A stretch of 35,819 nucleotides of DNA, taken from CAJGCS01 sp045589955 (lineage in GTDB: Bacteria > Bacillota_I > Bacilli_A > ML615J-28 > CAG-313). The translations under genes were made by a program, and so were the position numbers. This document shows positions 15,951-24,897 of this stretch, in pieces; the first letter of the stretch is position 1; each line of letters starts with the position of its first letter. The notes beneath the pieces were generated by a model. The model made no database searches, had not been told where the DNA came from, and saw nothing but the letters and a program-made list of their open reading frames with translations. The DNA is taken from assembly GCA_045589955.1 (NCBI GenBank), contig JAZNQD010000019.1, positions 1-35,819 on the forward strand, read 5' to 3'.

Positions 15951-17126
15951 ATGAAATTATTATTAGCAGTATTATGCGCTCTTATTATCCTTCTTTTACT
16001 GTATGTTTTAACAGATGCTTATACAAAACGAGCAATTAAAAAACAAAACAGACAACAAAAACGCGCCCTTAAAAAAGGCGAAGAATTTGATGGTGTAATC
16101 GTTAAAGCTAAGACTAAAGACGAAAGAATACGTGAAAACCTAGCAATCAAATCAACAGCTTCTGTTGGTGATAGTGCTATTGAAGTAATCAGAAGAGAAA
16201 AAGTGTTAGATTTCTTCAAAAAAGGTTTATGTTATGCATTCTTGGTAGTTGCAGCAGTTTTAGTTGTAATTCCATTCTACTGGATGTTTGTTGTATCATT
16301 AAAATCTGAACCGGAAATTGAACTTCCTAATCCAACATTATTGCCAGGTTGGAAAGAGTATCCACTTGCTTTAAGCAACTTCCCTTTAGCAATGGAAAGA
16401 TTAAACGGGTTCACATTAATGCTTAATACAATTTGGGTTGCTATTTGTTCAACAATTGGTACATTAGTAACAACAGTTATGGCAGCATTTGCCTTCTCAA
16501 GAATCAAGTTTAAAGGTCGAGAATTACTATTCACAATATTCTTATCAACAATGATGATTCCTGGGGAAATGATGGTTATTACAAACTTTATCACAGTTTC
16601 TAGAATGAAAGATATTACATCACTAAATTTAGCTAACCTTGATTTAAGTATTCAAGGATTAAAATTAGCATATGAAAATATGGTAAGTATCAAAGGTACT
16701 TTCTCAGCATTAATTATTCCATTCTTAATTAGTGTTTATTACATTTATTTGTTAAGACAAAATTTCAAACAAATTCCAGATGAATTGTATTATGCAGCAA
16801 AAGTTGATGGAACATCAGACTTAAAGTACTTATTTAAGGTTATGATTCCAATCGCAATGCCAACATTAATTACAATTACAATTCTTAAAGCAATGGGTTC
16901 TTGGAACGCTTACGCTTGGCCAAAACTAATGAGTGCTGGTAGTAAGAATAACATTAACTTAATTACTTCTGGATTACGTACTTCATTCACTGATGGTGAA
17001 GGAAGAACATCACAAGGGTTACAAATGGCAGCTTCTACAATTGTAACATTACCATTATTATTTGTGTTTATATTCTTACGTAAATATATCATGCGTGGGG
17101 TATCAAGAAGCGGTATCAAAGGCTAA
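15951..17126 (+). CDS. ABC importer permease, MalG/UgpE type, with extra N-terminal TM
   Basis: 391 residues. Second half of the channel. The usual MalG-type core begins near residue 85 (FFKKGLCYAFLVVAAVLVVI, then FYWMFVVSLKSEPE) and includes the EAA loop YYAAKVDGTSDLKYLFKVM near residue 280. Unusually, an additional TM (about 2-23) and a basic cytoplasmic linker (about 27-80, with KKQNRQQKRALKKG) precede it. Family members are normally about 270-300 residues. The start is firm: AGGAGG ten bases before the ATG. The extra segment might dock another cytoplasmic factor, but nothing shows which. Confidence 0.9.
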   Translation: MKLLLAVLCALIILLLLYVLTDAYTKRAIKKQNRQQKRALKKGEEFDGVIVKAKTKDERIRENLAIKSTASVGDSAIEVIRREKVLDFFKKGLCYAFLVVAAVLVVIPFYWMFVVSLKSEPEIELPNPTLLPGWKEYPLALSNFPLAMERLNGFTLMLNTIWVAICSTIGTLVTTVMAAFAFSRIKFKGRELLFTIFLSTMMIPGEMMVITNFITVSRMKDITSLNLANLDLSIQGLKLAYENMVSIKGTFSALIIPFLISVYYIYLLRQNFKQIPDELYYAAKVDGTSDLKYLFKVMIPIAMPTLITITILKAMGSWNAYAWPKLMSAGSKNNINLITSGLRTSFTDGEGRTSQGLQMAASTIVTLPLLFVFIFLRKYIMRGVSRSGIKG

Positions 17127-17195
17127 AACTAAATTTTATATTTAGACTAGCATATATTATTAATTTAATTTTAAAAAAATTTTAAGGAGAAAAAA

Positions 17196-18704
17196 ATGAA
17201 GAAATTTTTAAGTTTTATCTTAGTATTTGTTCTTTGTTTTGTTCTTGTAGGTTGTACAGGCGGTTCTCAAGGTGGTACACAAGGTGGCCAAATTGGTGAC
17301 GCTGAAATTCCTACAGAATTAACAAAAGATCCAATCGAAGTTGAATTTTGGCATGCAATGGGTCAAGCTAACCAAACATTAATTGCTAAAATCATTGCTA
17401 ACTTTGAAGCAGAATATGCTGCACAAGGTTACAACATTAAAGTTACTCAACAATCATTAGGTGATTACACAGCATTAAGAGATGCAGTTACTTCTAACAT
17501 CGCAGCTGGTACTCAACCTACTATTGCGCAAACATATCCTGACCACGTTGCTCTATACATCGCTGGTAACGCTATGCAAGAATTAGATTCTTACAATGAA
17601 AGCAAATGGGGATTAGGCGCTGAAGAATCTCAATATATTGATGGTTTCTTCGCTGAAGGTAAAATCTATGATAGTGCTAACACTTTATATTCATTACCAT
17701 TCAACAAATCAACTGAAGTTTTATACTACAACAAAACTATTTTTGAAAAATATGGTTGGTCAGTTCCTAAAACTTGGGATGAAGTAGTTGCAATTAGTGC
17801 TAAATTTGCTGAAACTTCTGAATACAGAACATTAGTTAACGCTGGTAAAGACGTTGCTGGTTTCTCTTATGACTCAGAAGCTAACTTATTCATCACTTTC
17901 ACTCAACAATGGGGTGGCGAATACACTGGTTATGAAAACACAACTGGTACTGGTACAGCTGTTCCTAGTGGAAAAGGTTACATTTTATTTGACAATGCTA
18001 AATCTAAAGAAGCTATCAAATTCTACTATGATAACTATCAAAAAGGTTACATGGTAACTACTACTTATTTCGGAACTAACTATTCATCAGACGCTTTCAA
18101 AGCTGGTCAATGTATCATGACTTTAGGTTCAAGTGCTGGTGCATCTTATAACGTTCCATCTGATGGTTCATTCGAAGTTGGTGTTGCTGCATATCCTCAA
18201 AAAGATCCAAGCAACCCTCAAGTTATCCAACAAGGTACTAACGTATCATTATTCAAATGTACTGACCCTCAAGAAGAATTAGCAGGTTGGTTATTCTTAA
18301 AATATTTAACAAACCAAGCAAGTGCTAAAATTTGGGTTATGGGTTATGCAGACTATGATAAAGACGGTAACGTTATTGATTCTGCAGTAGGTACTTCTTA
18401 CTTCCCAATTAGAAAAGACGTATTAAACTCTACTGAATATGCTGACTACATTTCTGGTAAAGACGTTGCTGCTGATGGTTCAGTAACTTATTCACCAACA
18501 ACTCAACAATTAGCTGCAAAAGTTGGTTTAGAACAACAAGATTGGTTCTTCACTAACGTTGCATTCGATGGTTCAAGTGCTGCTCGTGATAGAGCTGAAG
18601 CATTAGTTCAAACTTTATTCTATGATGATCATGGTACAAAAGATATCAATGATGTAATTGATGAAGTTTACGCAGAAGCTATCGACAGAATTATCTACGG
18701 ATAA
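17196..18704 (+). CDS. Extracellular solute-binding lipoprotein, family 1
   Basis: 502 residues. The substrate-binding component, anchored outside the membrane. The lipobox LVGC places the acylated Cys at 20, followed by a Gly/Ser/Gln-rich tether. The mature domain begins VEFWHAMGQANQTLIAKIIA, the family-1 (MalE/UgpB-like) N-terminal pattern, with the hinge segment LPFNKSTEVLYYNKTIFEKYGWSVP in the middle. It is longer than average (about 420-450). The gene follows the permeases after 69 AT-rich bases with AAGGAG upstream. Family 1 mostly binds sugars or glycerol phosphates. The nuclease and OB-fold lipoproteins downstream raise the option of a nucleic-acid-derived ligand, which is inference. 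Confidence 0.9.
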   Translation: MKKFLSFILVFVLCFVLVGCTGGSQGGTQGGQIGDAEIPTELTKDPIEVEFWHAMGQANQTLIAKIIANFEAEYAAQGYNIKVTQQSLGDYTALRDAVTSNIAAGTQPTIAQTYPDHVALYIAGNAMQELDSYNESKWGLGAEESQYIDGFFAEGKIYDSANTLYSLPFNKSTEVLYYNKTIFEKYGWSVPKTWDEVVAISAKFAETSEYRTLVNAGKDVAGFSYDSEANLFITFTQQWGGEYTGYENTTGTGTAVPSGKGYILFDNAKSKEAIKFYYDNYQKGYMVTTTYFGTNYSSDAFKAGQCIMTLGSSAGASYNVPSDGSFEVGVAAYPQKDPSNPQVIQQGTNVSLFKCTDPQEELAGWLFLKYLTNQASAKIWVMGYADYDKDGNVIDSAVGTSYFPIRKDVLNSTEYADYISGKDVAADGSVTYSPTTQQLAAKVGLEQQDWFFTNVAFDGSSAARDRAEALVQTLFYDDHGTKDINDVIDEVYAEAIDRIIYG

Positions 18705-18730
18705 AATTTAAAAATTAAAAGAGTAATATT

Positions 18731-20140
18731 ATGAAAAAAAGATTTGCGTTATTTCTTGCATTACTTGCAATGTTATTTGTTGTAAGTTCATGCGAAACAC
18801 CTACAGAATGTCAACACACAGACATAGATAAAAACGAAATCTGTGACATATGTGGAAATCCTTATAAAGATCCAAACAATCAAGAACAACCTGGTGTTAA
18901 TCCTAACCCAGATCCTAATCAACCTTATGAGTTTACAACTCCTGTAACTGATAGAGTTAAACTAACTGAGGATTATGAAGGTAAAGACTTCATTAAAGAT
19001 GGAATTGGTACTGCTACAGTTGTTGCTTATACAGATGGTGATACTGCAATTTTCAGAACATCTGGTGGAACAAAAATTACAGTTAGATTTTTAGGTATTG
19101 ATACTCCTGAAAGTACATATCGAATTGACCCTTGGGGCTTTGCTGCTTCTTCATATACAAAAAATGCACTAAAGAACGCAAAGACAATTGTTTTACAAGC
19201 AGAAACTCTTGATGAAGATCTTCGCCTTGACTCAACAGGCAAAAGATATTTATCATGGGTATGGGTTGATGGAAGACTTCTTAACCTAGAAATCGCTGAA
19301 GTTGGTTTAGGAACTTCAGATGCTTCTGAAACAAGATATGCTAAAGAATTCAATGAAGCAATTCAAGCAGTTCTTAAAGCAAAACAAAGAATTTATGGCA
19401 CTAAAAATGACCCTAACTTTGACTACACTAATACTCGTCAAGAAATGACATTAAAAGAATTACGTCAAACTTATGGTACACCGGAAGCAGTTAGCACTAA
19501 ATTAGATGCTGGTAAACGTATTGTTGTTACTGGTACAGTTGCAAGAAGATTTGGTGCAGGTAGTGCTTATATTCAAACATGTGATGAAGATGGTAATTAC
19601 TATGGCGTTTATGTATATGGTGGTTATGGTCAAATTAAAGCATTTGACGAAGGAACAACTGTAACAATTAACGGCAAAATTGGTTATCACTATGGTCAAT
19701 TACAAATTACAGAAGTAACAAACGCAAGTATTAAAGTTTGGTCTTATACAAACAAAGATACAGTTGTTGCTACTGACATGCATCTAGAAGATATTTCAAT
19801 TAATAATTATGATTCAATTAGTAACTTAGTTGCTATCCAAGATGAATTAGTTATTACTGGATATAATGATAGTGAAGAAAATAATGCCTTCACATTAAAA
19901 ACTAATTATAAATGCTCTGATGGCAATTACTTAGACATTAGAGTTGATCAAAATATTAACTTAGTTGATGAAAATGGAGATAGAATCGTGAGTGGTGAAG
20001 CATTAGTTGGTAAAACAATTACATCAATTACTGCAATCCTTTCATACTATGATCCAAACTATGATTCACAAAGCCCTGAAAAATATGACGGACACATCCA
20101 ATTAATGTGGGGCGTTTATTCTGATGTTACTTTTAAATAA
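18731..20140 (+). CDS. Staphylococcal-nuclease-type (TNase) lipoprotein with OB-like C-terminus
   Basis: 469 residues. The signal ends at lipobox VSSC (Cys21), so the protein is surface-anchored. A small Cys/His cluster (C27, H29, C38, C41) and a Pro/Asn-rich tether follow. The nuclease domain (about 90-215) keeps every catalytic residue of the fold: D102 and D104 in TDGDT, R119, D124 and E127 in VRFLGIDTPE, and R172 in GKRYLSW. The R-D-E spacing equals R35-D40-E43 of Staphylococcus nuclease. Such enzymes cut DNA and RNA using Ca2+. After residue about 255 comes an OB-like domain (VTGTVARRFGAGSAYIQT, YYGVYVYGG, KIGYHYGQLQITE) resembling OB domains in B. subtilis YhcR. It probably digests extracellular nucleic acid at the cell surface. 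Confidence 0.9.
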   Translation: MKKRFALFLALLAMLFVVSSCETPTECQHTDIDKNEICDICGNPYKDPNNQEQPGVNPNPDPNQPYEFTTPVTDRVKLTEDYEGKDFIKDGIGTATVVAYTDGDTAIFRTSGGTKITVRFLGIDTPESTYRIDPWGFAASSYTKNALKNAKTIVLQAETLDEDLRLDSTGKRYLSWVWVDGRLLNLEIAEVGLGTSDASETRYAKEFNEAIQAVLKAKQRIYGTKNDPNFDYTNTRQEMTLKELRQTYGTPEAVSTKLDAGKRIVVTGTVARRFGAGSAYIQTCDEDGNYYGVYVYGGYGQIKAFDEGTTVTINGKIGYHYGQLQITEVTNASIKVWSYTNKDTVVATDMHLEDISINNYDSISNLVAIQDELVITGYNDSEENNAFTLKTNYKCSDGNYLDIRVDQNINLVDENGDRIVSGEALVGKTITSITAILSYYDPNYDSQSPEKYDGHIQLMWGVYSDVTFK

Positions 20141-20176
20141 AGTTTCATATAACAAAAATTTCAAAGGAGAACAAAA

Positions 20177-23100
20177 ATGTTAAAAACTAAATTTGGCAAA
20201 AGATTATTTAGCCTACTATTAGTATTAGCTGCTGTATTTGCTCTTGCTTCTTGTACTGGTGCAGATCCTTCACAAGATGCTATCGCACAAGCAACTGCAA
20301 ATGCAGAAGAAATTCATACTCAATTAATTTGGGATAAGACTGCTATGTCTCAAATTACATCAAACGTTAAAGGTTTTATTACTAAAACAAAACATGAAAA
20401 TGTTACTGTTTCTTGGGAAAGTAGTGAACCAGATGTATTAGACAATACTGGTAAAGTTACTCTTCCTAACTTCGATGACGAACGTGCTATCGTTGTTGAA
20501 GAAGCTACAGAAGATAAACCAGCAGTTAAAGCTGTTCCAGTTATCATTACTGCAACAATTACAGCTAGAGCTGAATGGGAAATCAGTGGTAAAACTTATT
20601 TCAAAGAAATTGAATTAACAAAAGAATTCAGATTCACTGTTGCTACAATTGCTGAAGGTACTCAAGCTGGTACAATCGCAGACATTAAAGCTGCAGCTGC
20701 AACTTACATCTACGATGAACAAGGTGTTCAAAGAGAATTAGTATCTAACTCAAGCGTTGTTTACAGCGCAATGGTTGAAGGTGTTGTTACTGCAATCTTA
20801 AATGCAAACGGCGCTGGTCAATTCATGATCCACGATGGCACTGAAGGTATCTATGTTTACAAAACTTTAGATGGCTTAAAAGTTGGTGACAAAGTTTCAG
20901 TAGTTGGTGAAATTTATTCTTACTATGGTGCTTTACAATTTGGTAGCAATATTAGTGTTACTGTTATCCAAGAAGGCGCTGGTTTAGACGCTGAATATCG
21001 TGAAACAACACCTCAAGAATTAGAAGAAGAAGGTGCTGCAAGAAACGATAAAGGTTTAGTTAAAGCTGGTTACTATGGTGGTGAACTTGTAAACGTATAT
21101 GGTAAACTTGTTAAAGAAGCTGCTCCTGGTGGAAGCTCAGACCAATATCATGTTGCTGATGCTAAAACTGGTGAAAAATTATGGATTTACTACAAATCTT
21201 ATAATGAAGAAATGGAAGCTAAATTACAAGAATATGTTGGCAAATACGTTAACATCCAAGGTGTTACATATGACAGAGATTCAAGAATGCAAAAGAATGA
21301 AATCTTATGGGATGGAAACATTGAAGAAGCTGAGGCTCCTACATTAACTGATGCTGATAAAGTTGCTATCGCATTAGCAGCAGCAGTTGTTCCTGCTCAA
21401 GCAGATGCTGATTTCGAAGTTGCTCTTGAAGAAGGTTATGTATGGGAAGTTGTTTCTGGTGCTGCAATCGCATTCGAAGGTAATGTTGCTAAAGTTACTA
21501 GAGGCGGACAAGACGAAGTTGTAACAATCAGATTAACTGTTACAGTTGGCGAAGCAAGCGATTCTAAAGAATTTGAAGTTGCTGTTCCTGCTGCAAAATT
21601 AAATGTTATCTCTATCGCTGAAGCAATTGCATTAGCTGGTACAGAACACAATGTTTACACTGCTGATAAATACTACATCCAAGGTGTTGTTACTGAAGTT
21701 GTTAATAGCACATACGGTAATGTTTATGTAGAAGATGCAACTGGCAAACTTTATGTTTATGGTATGTATAGTGCTGATGGCGCTGTAAGATATGACAAGT
21801 TAGAAGGTCAACCACAAGTTGGTGATTTAGTAACATTATACGGTGTTTTAGGCGCTTATAATGGTACTCCTCAAATGAAGAACTCTTGGTTAGCTGAATA
21901 TTACGATGTTGTAACTTTACCTGAAGCTGTTCAATTAGCTGGTACAGATGGCAGCTATACTGAAAAAGCATACACTATCCAAGGCGTTGTTACAGAAATC
22001 GCAAATACAACATATGGTAACTTATATGTTTCTGATGGAACAAATTCATTCTATGTATATGGTATCTATGATTACAAAGGCAATAAATATAATGCAATGG
22101 AATATAAACCACAAGTTGGTGATTATATCACTTTAACTGGTTCATTAGGTTCTTACAAAGGTACTGCTCAAATGAAGAACGCTACTTTAGTAGAAACTGT
22201 TAGCCCATTATCAACTGCTGGTCTTACTGCAAACGCAGTTGCAAGAGAAGATAATGACTACACTGATACATTATATTATGCAAAAGGTGTTGTTACAGAA
22301 ATTAAAAATACAACATATGGTAATATCTACATCCAAGACGAATCTGGTACAATCTATGTATATGGTTTATACAGTGCAGATGGTTCTGTAAGATTTGATG
22401 CAATGGCAGCTCAACCACAAGTTGGTGATACAGTAATCATTCGTGGTCACTTAGGTAACTACAAAGGTACTGCTCAACTTAAGAACGCTCAATTAATCGT
22501 TTTAACAGCTGGAAGCGGTGAAGCTCCTCATGAACATGAATTCGTTGATGGCAAATGTGAATGTGGTGAAGTAGATCCTAACTACACTCCTGATACTCCT
22601 GAACAACCTGGACAACCTGGACAAGAATTAACAGTTACTTTCGATGATACTGCAAAGAGAACATCTGTCGATAGTAGCCAACAAACATGGCAAGAAAATG
22701 GTGTTACATTATTAGTTGAACAAAATACAAGTACTTCTGCTATTAATGCTCAATACTTCAACCCATTAAGAGTTTATAAAAATCATAAATTCACAGTTTC
22801 TGCAGAACAAGAATTCTCAGTTGTTAAATACACTATTTACTTAAGTAATGGTGCAACTACTTATGTTGATGCATTTGCAAAAATCACTTTACCAGAAGGC
22901 GCAACATTAGTAATGGAAGAAAACGTTGCAACTATCACTTTAGCTGCTCCAACTAAATCATTTGCATTAGTTGCTGATAGTGCACAAGTTCGTTTAGTTT
23001 CTGCTACAGTAGTTGTTAGTGGTTCTGCTCCAGAACAACCTGAAGTTCCTGCTCACGAACATAAAGCATGTCCTGAATGTGGTAAATGTGTAGCAAAAGA

Positions 23101-23833
23101 TTGTGATGGTGAAGCTGCTGAAAAATGTCCTGGTCATGAAGTAGTTGAAGGCCCTAAAGAATATACATGTGCTGAAGCTGCTACACTTGCAGCTGGTACA
23201 GAAGTTATCTTAAAAGGTACTATCGCTCAAATCGATGGTGAATGGGATACATATTACAAAAATATGAATGTAACTTTAAAAGATGAAACTGGTACTTTCT
23301 ACTTATTCAGATTATCTACACAAGTTCAATTAGGTGATATCGTAACTGTTACTGGTGTTATTGGTGTTTATAATGAAGCTAACCAATTAGCACAAGGTGG
23401 TACTGCAGTTGTTACTGGTCACGATTCTTCTTATGACAAACCAGTAGTTGAAGGTGTTGTAACTATCAAATTCAATGATAAAGCTGCTAGAACTGAATTC
23501 GATACAAATCACCAAGTTTGGGAACAAAATGGTATTAAAGTAACTAATAACAAAGCTGCATCAACTAGTGACGTTGCTGACTATGCTAACCCTGCTAGAT
23601 TCTATGCAAGTTCTGAATTAGTTATTGAATATACTGCTAATATCGAAAAAGTTGTTATTAATACAGCTGGTGGTAAAAACTTTGCTTCAAGCTTAAAGAT
23701 CGATGGTTGCACAGTAACTGTTGATGGAACTGTTTGTACAATCGTACTTAACACTCCTGCAACAAGCGTAACAATCGCTAAATTAGCTGCACAAGTAAGA
23801 GTTTCTTCAATCGAAGTTTACCCTGCAAAATAA
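20177..23833 (+). CDS. Very large lipoprotein with about six OB-like repeats and duplicated beta domains
   Basis: 1218 residues; lipobox LASC, Cys26. Rough layout: Ig-like domain (about 45-165), OB1 (185-275), OB2 (298-380), Ig-like (390-474), three near-identical OB repeats (476-577, 577-675, 676-778), a Cys/His patch (HEHEFVDGKCECG, about 786), beta domain A (817-950), a second Cys/His patch (960-990), OB6 (995-1085) and beta domain B (1094-1218). A and B share RT..D.....W..NG....N..., so they are a duplication. OB repeats share QGVVTE..NTTYGN.Y..D and PQVGD.V...G.LG.Y.GT.Q.KN. No catalytic motif was recognised. It closely follows the nuclease and ends the operon. Binding of nucleic acid or polysaccharide is inferred from the OB-like repeats. 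Confidence 0.85.
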   Translation: MLKTKFGKRLFSLLLVLAAVFALASCTGADPSQDAIAQATANAEEIHTQLIWDKTAMSQITSNVKGFITKTKHENVTVSWESSEPDVLDNTGKVTLPNFDDERAIVVEEATEDKPAVKAVPVIITATITARAEWEISGKTYFKEIELTKEFRFTVATIAEGTQAGTIADIKAAAATYIYDEQGVQRELVSNSSVVYSAMVEGVVTAILNANGAGQFMIHDGTEGIYVYKTLDGLKVGDKVSVVGEIYSYYGALQFGSNISVTVIQEGAGLDAEYRETTPQELEEEGAARNDKGLVKAGYYGGELVNVYGKLVKEAAPGGSSDQYHVADAKTGEKLWIYYKSYNEEMEAKLQEYVGKYVNIQGVTYDRDSRMQKNEILWDGNIEEAEAPTLTDADKVAIALAAAVVPAQADADFEVALEEGYVWEVVSGAAIAFEGNVAKVTRGGQDEVVTIRLTVTVGEASDSKEFEVAVPAAKLNVISIAEAIALAGTEHNVYTADKYYIQGVVTEVVNSTYGNVYVEDATGKLYVYGMYSADGAVRYDKLEGQPQVGDLVTLYGVLGAYNGTPQMKNSWLAEYYDVVTLPEAVQLAGTDGSYTEKAYTIQGVVTEIANTTYGNLYVSDGTNSFYVYGIYDYKGNKYNAMEYKPQVGDYITLTGSLGSYKGTAQMKNATLVETVSPLSTAGLTANAVAREDNDYTDTLYYAKGVVTEIKNTTYGNIYIQDESGTIYVYGLYSADGSVRFDAMAAQPQVGDTVIIRGHLGNYKGTAQLKNAQLIVLTAGSGEAPHEHEFVDGKCECGEVDPNYTPDTPEQPGQPGQELTVTFDDTAKRTSVDSSQQTWQENGVTLLVEQNTSTSAINAQYFNPLRVYKNHKFTVSAEQEFSVVKYTIYLSNGATTYVDAFAKITLPEGATLVMEENVATITLAAPTKSFALVADSAQVRLVSATVVVSGSAPEQPEVPAHEHKACPECGKCVAKDCDGEAAEKCPGHEVVEGPKEYTCAEAATLAAGTEVILKGTIAQIDGEWDTYYKNMNVTLKDETGTFYLFRLSTQVQLGDIVTVTGVIGVYNEANQLAQGGTAVVTGHDSSYDKPVVEGVVTIKFNDKAARTEFDTNHQVWEQNGIKVTNNKAASTSDVADYANPARFYASSELVIEYTANIEKVVINTAGGKNFASSLKIDGCTVTVDGTVCTIVLNTPATSVTIAKLAAQVRVSSIEVYPAK
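21602..22508 (+). repeat. Three tandem about 300-base repeats encoding OB-like domains
   Basis: The three units (about 21602-21907, 21908-22200, 22201-22508) are alike in DNA as well as protein. For example, ATGAAGAAC follows GGTACT-CTCAA in units 1 and 2, with a close variant in unit 3, and the ACATATGGTAA segment recurs. This suggests recent internal duplication and possible copy-number variation between strains. Confidence 0.75.
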
Positions 23834-23848
23834 TTAATTTAAATTAAT

Positions 23849-23884
23849 AAAAAGCTACTGAAAATTATTCAGTAGCTTTTTTTC
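23849..23884 (+). terminator. Terminator ending the importer/nuclease operon
   Basis: AAAAAGCTACTGAA (23849-23862) pairs perfectly with TTCAGTAGCTTTTT (23868-23881), loop AATTA, running into more T. It separates the OB-repeat lipoprotein from the nrnA genes. Confidence 0.92.
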
Positions 23885-23913
23885 TTGCGTTTTTTTTATT
23901 TTTTTGATACAAT
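23885..23913 (+). promoter_or_regulatory. Promoter of nrnA-nrnA-surE
   Basis: TTGCGT (23885-23890), 17 bases, TACAAT (23908-23913) preceded by TGA. It starts a separate transcript right after the terminator. Confidence 0.6.
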
Positions 23914-23943
23914 GTACTATTAAGAATAGAAACGGAGAATTGT

Positions 23944-24888
23944 ATGGTATCAAAAGAACAAGCTTTAACAATTTATAATATAATAAAAGAAAATCCAAAG
24001 ATTATTATCCATCGTCATGATCGACCTGATGGTGATGCTCTAGGAAGCCAAATGGGGCTAAAACAAGCCATTTTAGCGACGTTTCCTACCCATGATGTAA
24101 AAATAGTAGGGGATATAAATAAACGCTATATTTGGATGGGCGAAATGGATGAAGTATTAGACGAAGAATATGAGAATGCTTTGGTTTTTGTCCTTGATAC
24201 AGGAGCTCTAAAACTAATAAGTGATGATCGTTATAACAAAGGCAAAATGTTAGTAAAAATAGACCATCATATCCCTCAAGACTCATATGGAGATTATATA
24301 ATAGAAGATACAAGTTATGAATCTTGTTGTGGTTTGGTTGCAGATATCATCTTTAAAGCTGAAATGAAACTAAATGATGCAGGCGCAAATAGTTTATTTA
24401 CAGGAATGGTTACAGATAGTGGTCGTTTTAGATACTCATCAACTTCTTCAAATACTTATTTAGTTGCATCAAATCTTGCCAAATATAAACTTAATACAGA
24501 TTATATATATAATAATCTATATATGGAAAAACTAGATAACGTAAAATTAAAAGCCGAACTTATTACAAAATTCAAAGTTACTGAAAAAGGTGTTGCTTAT
24601 TTAATTAACACTCAAGAAGAAATCAAAAAATACAACATTGGTATTTTTGACATATCTCGTGGCATGGTTAATATTATGGCTGGAATTGAAAATATTCCTA
24701 TTTGGGCAAACTTCTCAGAAGACGAGGATGGTTCAATCTATGTCGAACTTCGTTCTGCAGGAATAAACGTTAATCCAGTTGCAACTGCACATGGTGGTGG
24801 TGGACATCACCAAGCAAGTGGGTGCACAGTAAAATCATTTGAGGAAGTTTATCAAATAATTGAAGAATTAAACAACTTAGTTGAATAG
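23944..24888 (+). CDS. nrnA: DHH-family phosphoesterase, NrnA-like (copy 1)
   Basis: 314 residues. NrnA enzymes remove nucleotides from 2-5-mer oligoribonucleotides and dephosphorylate pAp; some members hydrolyse cyclic dinucleotide products. Motifs: HDRPDGDALGS (H25, D29, D31), VLDTG, the DHH triad D107-H108-H109 (KIDHH), VTDSGRFRY, and the DHHA1 signature GGGGHHQASG near residue 285. No membrane or CBS domains are present, so it is the short cytosolic NrnA type, not GdpP. A GGAG site precedes the ATG. A second family member follows nine bases later. Exact substrate preference cannot be told from sequence. Confidence 0.92.
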   Translation: MVSKEQALTIYNIIKENPKIIIHRHDRPDGDALGSQMGLKQAILATFPTHDVKIVGDINKRYIWMGEMDEVLDEEYENALVFVLDTGALKLISDDRYNKGKMLVKIDHHIPQDSYGDYIIEDTSYESCCGLVADIIFKAEMKLNDAGANSLFTGMVTDSGRFRYSSTSSNTYLVASNLAKYKLNTDYIYNNLYMEKLDNVKLKAELITKFKVTEKGVAYLINTQEEIKKYNIGIFDISRGMVNIMAGIENIPIWANFSEDEDGSIYVELRSAGINVNPVATAHGGGGHHQASGCTVKSFEEVYQIIEELNNLVE

Positions 24889-24897
24889 GAGAAATAT

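Noticed and set aside
13764..18704. Naming the importer as a maltose, glycerol-3-phosphate or multiple-sugar system.
   Set aside because: Class CUT1 is clear but the ligand is not; no sugar-catabolic gene is adjacent, and the neighbours point elsewhere.
21099..21347. Alternate-frame ORFs inside the OB-repeat lipoprotein, including 21948-22136 and the reverse-strand ones.
   Set aside because: No ribosome sites and low-complexity composition; the main frame has clear domains throughout.
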